NCBI RefSeq assembly: GCF_033720595.1
Contig: NZ_JAWWCF010000106.1
Location: forward strand, 1 to 10,489
Direction: 5' to 3'
Length of the DNA stretch: 10,489 nt
Source: Lishizhenia sp033720595
GTDB lineage: Bacteria > Bacteroidota > Bacteroidia > Flavobacteriales_D > Crocinitomicaceae
This document shows positions 7,002 through 10,489 of the stretch, piece after piece (the stretch's first letter is position 1; each line of letters begins with the position of its first letter). Made by a program: the position numbers and the translations under genes. The notes under the pieces were generated by a model. It did no database searches. It was not told the DNA's origin and worked only from the letters and a program-made list of their open reading frames with translations.

Positions 7002-7475
7002 ATGGATCAGTTTAAGGATTTTCCTGAAAATAGTAGAGTTTGGTTGTATCAAACCAATAGAGCATTAAGTGCTACAGAGGTAAATTATGTTGATGAAAAA
7101 TTGAAAGCATTTACCAAAGAGTGGGCTGCACATGGAAAACAGTTGTGGGCCACTGCAGCCATAGTTAATCCTTATTTCGTAGCAGTTGTTGTGGATGAAA
7201 GTATCACGCCTCCTAGTGGATGTTCTATCGATGCATCTGTGAAATTTTTAAAAGAATTAGGTGCTGAGTTGGAAGTGGATTTTTTCACACGTATGCAAAT
7301 CACCGTGGAGGAAGAAGGTAAAATACGCCAAATTCCTTTCCAGGAATTATCAACACAAAACAATGCCAAGGAGTTATTAATATATGACGCTTTGGTTGAT
7401 AACCTTAAACAATTACGCGGGCAATGGCCACTTCCTGTAAAAGAAAGTAGTCTAAAACAACTGGTGGAAAACTAG
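7002..7475 (+). CDS. Conserved Bacteroidetes protein, unknown function
   Basis: A 157-residue soluble protein with no signal peptide or membrane segment. I recognise the pattern SRVWLYQTNR (11-20), W-x-x-HG-x-x-L-x-A (41-50), VDES (64-67) and GCSIDASV-x-F-x-KE (73-85) as that of a small protein widespread in Bacteroidetes. It is often labelled 'ABC transporter ATPase', but it has no Walker A or ABC signature, so that label is misleading. The invariant-looking Cys74 and Asp77 in GCSID could be functional, which is inference. It starts two bases after the lipoprotein stop, so it is the third cistron of the receptor operon. Nothing links it mechanistically to uptake. Confidence 0.82.
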   Translation: MDQFKDFPENSRVWLYQTNRALSATEVNYVDEKLKAFTKEWAAHGKQLWATAAIVNPYFVAVVVDESITPPSGCSIDASVKFLKELGAELEVDFFTRMQITVEEEGKIRQIPFQELSTQNNAKELLIYDALVDNLKQLRGQWPLPVKESSLKQLVEN

Positions 7476-7520
7476 TAGTATTTTAATTTAGATTTATTCT
7501 TAATAAATTAGTGAAGTGTT

Positions 7521-7528
7521 TATATTTG
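7521..7528 (+). promoter_or_regulatory. Putative -7 box of the response-regulator gene
   Basis: TATATTTG is an exact match to TAnnTTTG and ends 4 bases before the ATG at 7533 (the sequence continues CAGC-ATG). Transcription would start at or very near the start codon, giving a leaderless mRNA. No TTG is found at -33; TTC at 7497-7499 is the closest. Confidence 0.5.
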
Positions 7529-7532
7529 CAGC

Positions 7533-8207
7533 ATGAATGTTTTAATCGCAGATAACAATGATTTGATTCGTGTAGGCTTACAAACTGTCCTGGCTTCAAC
7601 CGTTGGAATCCAAGTTGTGGCAGAGGCTTCGTCGAATGAGGAATTGTTAGAGCGTGTAAAGGCATTTGACATTGATGTAATTCTTATTGATTACACATCT
7701 CCAAAATTTTCTATAGATATTATCCCTCAGCTTTTGGGAGAAAAAAAGAACTTGAGATTTGTTGCAATAACACCCGATCAAAGTGCGCAAACGGTTGTAC
7801 ATGCTTTGCGTTCGGGAGTAATGTCGCACATCAAAAAAGATTGTGATATCACAGAAATTATCAACTCTGTACAAGAAACAGGAATAGGGAATCAATTCTT
7901 TTGTGGACAGATTCTTGAAACGATTCAAAAGGCAAATATCGATGTTGAGGATATTAACCTAGAAAACTTTTCATGTGAGCCTGTTATTTTATCAGAAAGG
8001 GAATTAGAAATTATCGTGAAAATAGCAGAAGGTTTCACCAATGCTCAGATTGCAGAAATGCTTCATTTAAGTACGCATACAATCAATACACATCGCAAGA
8101 ATATTATGGCCAAATTGGGGGTGAAAAATACGGCGGGTATCGTTATGTACGCTGTGAAATCTGATTTGGTGAGTCCGAATAAATTCTTGTTTGCCTCGGA
8201 TAGTTAA
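7533..8207 (+). CDS. NarL/LuxR-family response regulator (orphan)
   Basis: A 224-residue two-domain regulator. The N-terminal receiver (1 to about 120) has phosphoacceptor Asp53 (VILIDYTSP), switch Thr80 (VAITPD) and conserved Lys102 (SHIKKD). The acidic pocket is only half conserved: Asp7 is present, but the second acid, normally Asp or Glu, is Asn8 (LIADNNDLIR). The C-terminal LuxR-type helix-turn-helix (about 152-210) is canonical: LSERELEIIVKIAEGFTN, AQIAEMLHLSTHTINTHRKNI, MAKLGVKNTAGIVMYAV. No histidine kinase is adjacent, so the partner is unknown, and the altered pocket leaves open phosphorylation-independent action. It ends exactly where the convergent minus-strand gene ends (stop codons abut at 8207/8208). 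Confidence 0.92.
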   Translation: MNVLIADNNDLIRVGLQTVLASTVGIQVVAEASSNEELLERVKAFDIDVILIDYTSPKFSIDIIPQLLGEKKNLRFVAITPDQSAQTVVHALRSGVMSHIKKDCDITEIINSVQETGIGNQFFCGQILETIQKANIDVEDINLENFSCEPVILSERELEIIVKIAEGFTNAQIAEMLHLSTHTINTHRKNIMAKLGVKNTAGIVMYAVKSDLVSPNKFLFASDS

Positions 8208-8456
8208 TCACCACAAATCACTTAAATCAAGGTCCTTAATATATTCACTGAGTATTTGTTTATTGCTTTGAACTTCTATCCATTGGACATGGTTTAAACT
8301 GATGATTTGCCAAAGTTCAACGTAATATCCATTGTATATAAAAAGATATACTCTATGACTAGGTGTTGACCTTACGCCAACATAATCGCCGGCATTTTTC
8401 AGGAGTTCCAATCGCTCCTCAAGTCTTAATTTTCTGAATTCTCTTTCGCTGTACAT
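8208..8456 (-). CDS. Small conserved hypothetical protein
   Basis: An 82-residue soluble protein with no assignable function. An amphipathic N-terminal helix (EFRKLRLEERLELLKNAGDYV) leads into a compact strand-rich region (VYLFIYNGYYVELWQII, VQWIEVQ) and ends in a helix (YIKDLDLSDLW). The pattern resembles short Bacteroidetes proteins I have seen annotated only as hypothetical. The ATG at 8456 is preceded, on its own strand, by TTAGGTGT, the same octamer that precedes the divergent gene's start. The TGA stop abuts the TAA stop of the convergent response-regulator gene with no base between. That it is a real gene rests on the protein-like composition and its clean fit between neighbours. Confidence 0.68.
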   Translation of the reverse strand: MYSEREFRKLRLEERLELLKNAGDYVGVRSTPSHRVYLFIYNGYYVELWQIISLNHVQWIEVQSNKQILSEYIKDLDLSDLW

Positions 8457-8522
8457 ACACCTAACAACAATTTATAAATAAATTTTTGAACCCTTTTGAT
8501 GCAGAGTTGTACTTTTAGGTGT
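8457..8522. repeat. Inverted repeat TTAGGTGT between divergent starts
   Basis: ACACCTAA (8457-8464) and TTAGGTGT (8515-8522) are perfect 8-bp reverse complements at the two ends of the short region between the divergent genes. Each arm directly abuts a start codon: the minus-strand ATG at 8456-8454, and, one base further on, the plus-strand ATG at 8524. It may be a symmetrical operator or start-region element. Confidence 0.5.
8486..8517 (+). promoter_or_regulatory. Promoter of the secreted-protein/sigma operon
   Basis: TTG at 8486-8488, within a T-run, is followed after 21 bp by TACTTTTA (8510-8517), seven of eight matches to TAnnTTTG. Transcription would start near 8522-8524, again giving an essentially leaderless mRNA for the ATG at 8524. 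Confidence 0.48.
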
Positions 8523-8523
8523 G

Positions 8524-9624
8524 ATGAGGAAGATAATTTACATATTGTCCATTTTTAACGTCTACTTTTTCAGCTTTTCACAGCAGAATGAGTTGGAGTA
8601 TAAAAATAAGAATACGATATCTAATCAGGTAGAGAAAAAGGAAGTTGAACCGGTTCAAGATGAAACGACTGAATTTTTCGATAACAATCGTTTAAACCAA
8701 GCGTTTGAAAGTGCTAAAAGTGAATTTAGCCTCCAATATAAATTGTTGCAAACGCAAACTTCAAAAAAGAGTTTTGATCAAAAAGAACGCGAAGTTTTAG
8801 ATAAACAGTTAGCGGTGATGGCGCTGACGGGTAAGTCTACATTTGAGTATAACTTTTACAGTTATTTGGCGGGTAATTACGATACTGACAAATTCGATTA
8901 TTTGGAAAAAGCAGCTTTTTTATCTCCAGGTAATTCAGAGGTGTGGGAAGAGATGCTCGGGTATTATTACATCATGAATAATGAGCTGAAAGCTCAAACC
9001 TACTTAAAGTTGTTGAAACAGAAGGAAGTTTATGACAGGAGTTTAATTGACTATGCCAAAGATGTTTTAAAGTCTGTAGAAAATGGTGTGTTACTTACGC
9101 ATGGAGAAAGAGATACTTATCCATTACTAATCGCTAACGAAGAATTAGGGCTAGATGTTGAAATCATAAATATTGATTTTTTAACGAGTGATACATATAG
9201 ACAAAGTTTGAGAGAGAAAGATTATGTACTACCAGAAGGGCAATTCATCAATACTGTTTACGTGAACATGTTTTTAAACTTAAATAGTGATAAAAAGATA
9301 CACGTAGCCATGACCTTACCGAAAGATTATCTATCATCACTCAATGAAAAGCTAGCCACTAAGGGGTTGACATACAGGTTTAACGAAGAGGTGAGTTACA
9401 AAGTCAATCAAAAAATATGGAATTCTCTTGATAAGGTCATCTTAAAGAAGGAGAGTAGATTGGCGCAAAGCTTGAGTGCTAATTATATTCCTTTATTAAA
9501 ATTTCTATATGAGGCTGAAAAGAATGAAGAGCTGAAGAAGAATTATAAGGAACAAGTTAAGGTAATACTTAAAGGAATAAATAGAGAAGATCAATTGAAT
9601 ACGTTGCTGGATTCTGAAAAATGA
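8524..9624 (+). CDS. Secreted protein resembling the C-terminal part of DUF2723 proteins
   Basis: A 366-residue exported protein. The ATG at 8524 is preferred over the in-frame GTG at 8521, which lies in the inverted repeat. Residues 1-19 are a signal peptide (MRKIIYILSIFNVYFFSFS/QQN) without a lipobox, so it is probably periplasmic. A charged, low-complexity stretch follows (about 22-50), then a helical region (55-185) with a TPR-like unit (YLEKAAFLSPGNSEVWEEMLGYYYIMNNELKAQTYLKLL, 126-164). Residues about 186-292 carry LLTHGERDTYPLLIANEELGLDVEIINIDFL and IHVAMTLPKDYL...GLTYRF. These resemble motifs I recall from the soluble C-terminus of DUF2723 (GT117) membrane proteins (GDNDTYP...VRVVNLSLL; PIYFA-T...GLAYR). 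No multi-pass membrane part is present. It is translationally coupled to the ECF sigma gene by an ATGA overlap, suggesting a role in its signalling. The homology is from memory. Confidence 0.78.
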   Translation: MRKIIYILSIFNVYFFSFSQQNELEYKNKNTISNQVEKKEVEPVQDETTEFFDNNRLNQAFESAKSEFSLQYKLLQTQTSKKSFDQKEREVLDKQLAVMALTGKSTFEYNFYSYLAGNYDTDKFDYLEKAAFLSPGNSEVWEEMLGYYYIMNNELKAQTYLKLLKQKEVYDRSLIDYAKDVLKSVENGVLLTHGERDTYPLLIANEELGLDVEIINIDFLTSDTYRQSLREKDYVLPEGQFINTVYVNMFLNLNSDKKIHVAMTLPKDYLSSLNEKLATKGLTYRFNEEVSYKVNQKIWNSLDKVILKKESRLAQSLSANYIPLLKFLYEAEKNEELKKNYKEQVKVILKGINREDQLNTLLDSEK

Positions 9625-10211
9625 GATTGTTTAAAAGAGATTTTAGTGCATTGAGTGATGAGGAGCTCGTTGTATGGATGTCCAAAGGGAAAAAGGTTGC
9701 CTTTGATCATTTATACGAACGATATGCTGCTGCTATGCATTACTTTTTTCAACAAAAACTTAAAAAAGACAAAGAGAAAGCAGAAGATTTTGTACACGAT
9801 TTATTTGCCAAATTAATCCAGAAACCAGAATCCTTTGATCCGGAAAGAGTCTTTAAAACATGGTTGTATTCAGTGGCCAATAACATGGTGAAAAATGAAT
9901 ACAAAAAGATGCAGGTTCGTTCCAATACTCAAAATGGATTAGAAGACGACTATGGAATTCTCGATGAGAGTAGAGGTAGTCTGGAAATTTTACATTGGCA
10001 AAATTTTGAAGAAAAATTAGAGGGTGTTATCGAAGATCTGGATGTGAAACACAGCGAGGTTTTCCAATTGAGGCATTTGCAAGAGATGAGCATTAAGGAA
10101 ATTGCAGAAGTACTTTTGATAAATGAAGGAACGGTTAAATCTAGATTGTTTCATGCCCACAAAAAGGTAGCAGAGAGGATGAAGGAATTTGATCCTAAAA
10201 ATAGGAGGTAA
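9621..10211 (+). CDS. ECF-type RNA polymerase sigma factor
   Basis: A 196-residue sigma-70 family protein with only regions 2 and 4. Region 2 (about 25-95) includes FDHLYERYAAAMHYFF, AEDFVHDLFAKLI and FKTWLYSVANNMVKNEYKK. Region 4 (about 130-190) includes HSEVFQLRHLQEMSIKEIAEVLLINEGTVKSRLFHAHKKV, with the usual helix-turn-helix. Such factors redirect RNA polymerase to a small regulon and are usually held by an anti-sigma factor. The ATG overlaps the upstream stop (ATGA, 9621-9624), so translation is coupled to the secreted protein. The following gene starts 3 bases after this stop. The final codons (Asn-Arg-Arg-stop) contain the Shine-Dalgarno for that gene. No FecR-like gene is visible. Confidence 0.93.
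   Translation: MRLFKRDFSALSDEELVVWMSKGKKVAFDHLYERYAAAMHYFFQQKLKKDKEKAEDFVHDLFAKLIQKPESFDPERVFKTWLYSVANNMVKNEYKKMQVRSNTQNGLEDDYGILDESRGSLEILHWQNFEEKLEGVIEDLDVKHSEVFQLRHLQEMSIKEIAEVLLINEGTVKSRLFHAHKKVAERMKEFDPKNRR
10203..10208 (+). promoter_or_regulatory. Strong Shine-Dalgarno sequence
   Basis: AGGAGG, six bases before the ATG at 10215, is a perfect Shine-Dalgarno at good spacing. The other genes in this window lack one. It lies in the last codons of the sigma-factor gene and would support efficient independent translation of the next gene. Confidence 0.6.
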
Positions 10212-10214
10212 AGA

Positions 10215-10489
10215 ATGAAAGAAGAATTAGATCATATCATCAAGCATAAAAATTACCGCGACTTAAGTGGTGATGAGTTGCGTTTGTTAGAGAAAGAAGG
10301 AATATCTAAGGATGATTTTATCTCGCTTAAATTGTTCTTTCAGCAAATGGAGATAGATAAATCAGAACGTCTTGAGAAATTGGAATCGGTTAAGGCAAAG
10401 TTGGATGATTTGTTTGAAAAGAAACACGGAAAAGGAGGATTAACGCTTTGGAAGAACAATAAAGCTTTCTACGCTCAGCCTATTTTACA
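10215..10489 (+). CDS. Third gene of the sigma operon, partial; possible anti-sigma or membrane partner
   Basis: The first 91 residues are visible; the frame is open to the window end. The start is fixed by the AGGAGG six bases upstream. The sequence is strongly charged and helical: MKEELDHIIKHKNYRDLSGDELRLLEKEGISKDDFISLKLFF, then ERLEKLESVKAKLDDLFEKKHGKGG (51-75), a probable coiled coil or helix bundle, and then LTLWKNNKAFYAQPIL. In Bacteroidetes, genes after ECF sigma factors that have this cytosolic helical head usually continue with a membrane helix just after a Phe-Tyr-containing junction. I infer that the missing part begins with one, making this a candidate anti-sigma factor. The translation and start are seen; the role is inferred from position. 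Confidence 0.7.
   Translation, partial: MKEELDHIIKHKNYRDLSGDELRLLEKEGISKDDFISLKLFFQQMEIDKSERLEKLESVKAKLDDLFEKKHGKGGLTLWKNNKAFYAQPIL

Noticed and set aside
7002..7475. Annotation as an ABC transporter ATPase
   Set aside because: At 157 residues it has no Walker A, Walker B or LSGGQ motif. The label is a database habit, not supported by the sequence.
7484..7510. TAATTTA/TAAATTA inverted repeat before the response regulator
   Set aside because: The arms contain only A and T in AT-rich DNA, and no T-run follows. It is likely chance.
7647..7928. Minus-strand open frame inside the response-regulator gene
   Set aside because: It is wholly contained in a gene with clear receiver and helix-turn-helix motifs, and its translation is not protein-like.
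8521..8523. GTG as start of the secreted protein
   Set aside because: An ATG follows immediately and gives an intact signal peptide. The GTG lies in the inverted repeat and at or before the predicted transcription start.

Overview
The window looks like a chromosomal segment from a marine or freshwater member of the Bacteroidetes, probably Flavobacteriales. The DNA is AT-rich. It carries a TonB-dependent receptor with an N-terminal carboxypeptidase-regulatory-like domain, paired with a DUF4249 surface lipoprotein. Putative promoters match the Bacteroidetes sigma-A consensus (TTG, about 20 bp, TAnnTTTG), and nearly all start codons lack a Shine-Dalgarno sequence. I see no tRNA or rRNA gene, CRISPR array, insertion sequence, prophage or attachment site.

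Layout. (1) 3-659, minus: transglutaminase-like cysteine-peptidase-fold protein. (2) 809-2174, plus: a four-helix membrane protein overlapping an aldo/keto reductase. (3) 2292-2984: a Crp/Fnr-type regulator with its own promoter. (4) 3021-3782: truA, whose start codon lies in the loop of a hairpin followed by a T-run. (5) 3874-7475: a tight operon of TonB-dependent receptor, DUF4249 lipoprotein and a small conserved cytosolic protein. (6) 7533-8207: an orphan NarL/LuxR-type response regulator, meeting stop-to-stop with a minus-strand 82-residue conserved protein (8208-8456). (7) 8524-10489: an operon of a secreted protein resembling the C-terminal part of DUF2723 (GT117) proteins, a translationally coupled ECF sigma factor, and a third gene cut by the window end that may be its membrane partner. 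No gap between genes exceeds about 150 bases.

Most of this is ordinary accessory and housekeeping content. The points that deserve a second look are non-coding: a perfect 11-bp-arm hairpin plus T9 that reads as the terminator of the Crp-like gene but sits on the -7 box, start codon and first codons of truA; several genes whose -7 box ends only 4-9 bases before the ATG, predicting leaderless or nearly leaderless mRNAs; an 8-bp inverted repeat placing the same TTAGGTGT in front of both divergent start codons at 8456 and 8524; and a textbook Shine-Dalgarno in a phylum that rarely uses one. The best candidate for an under-described system is the 8524-10489 operon: exported DUF2723-like domain, ECF sigma, probable membrane protein.
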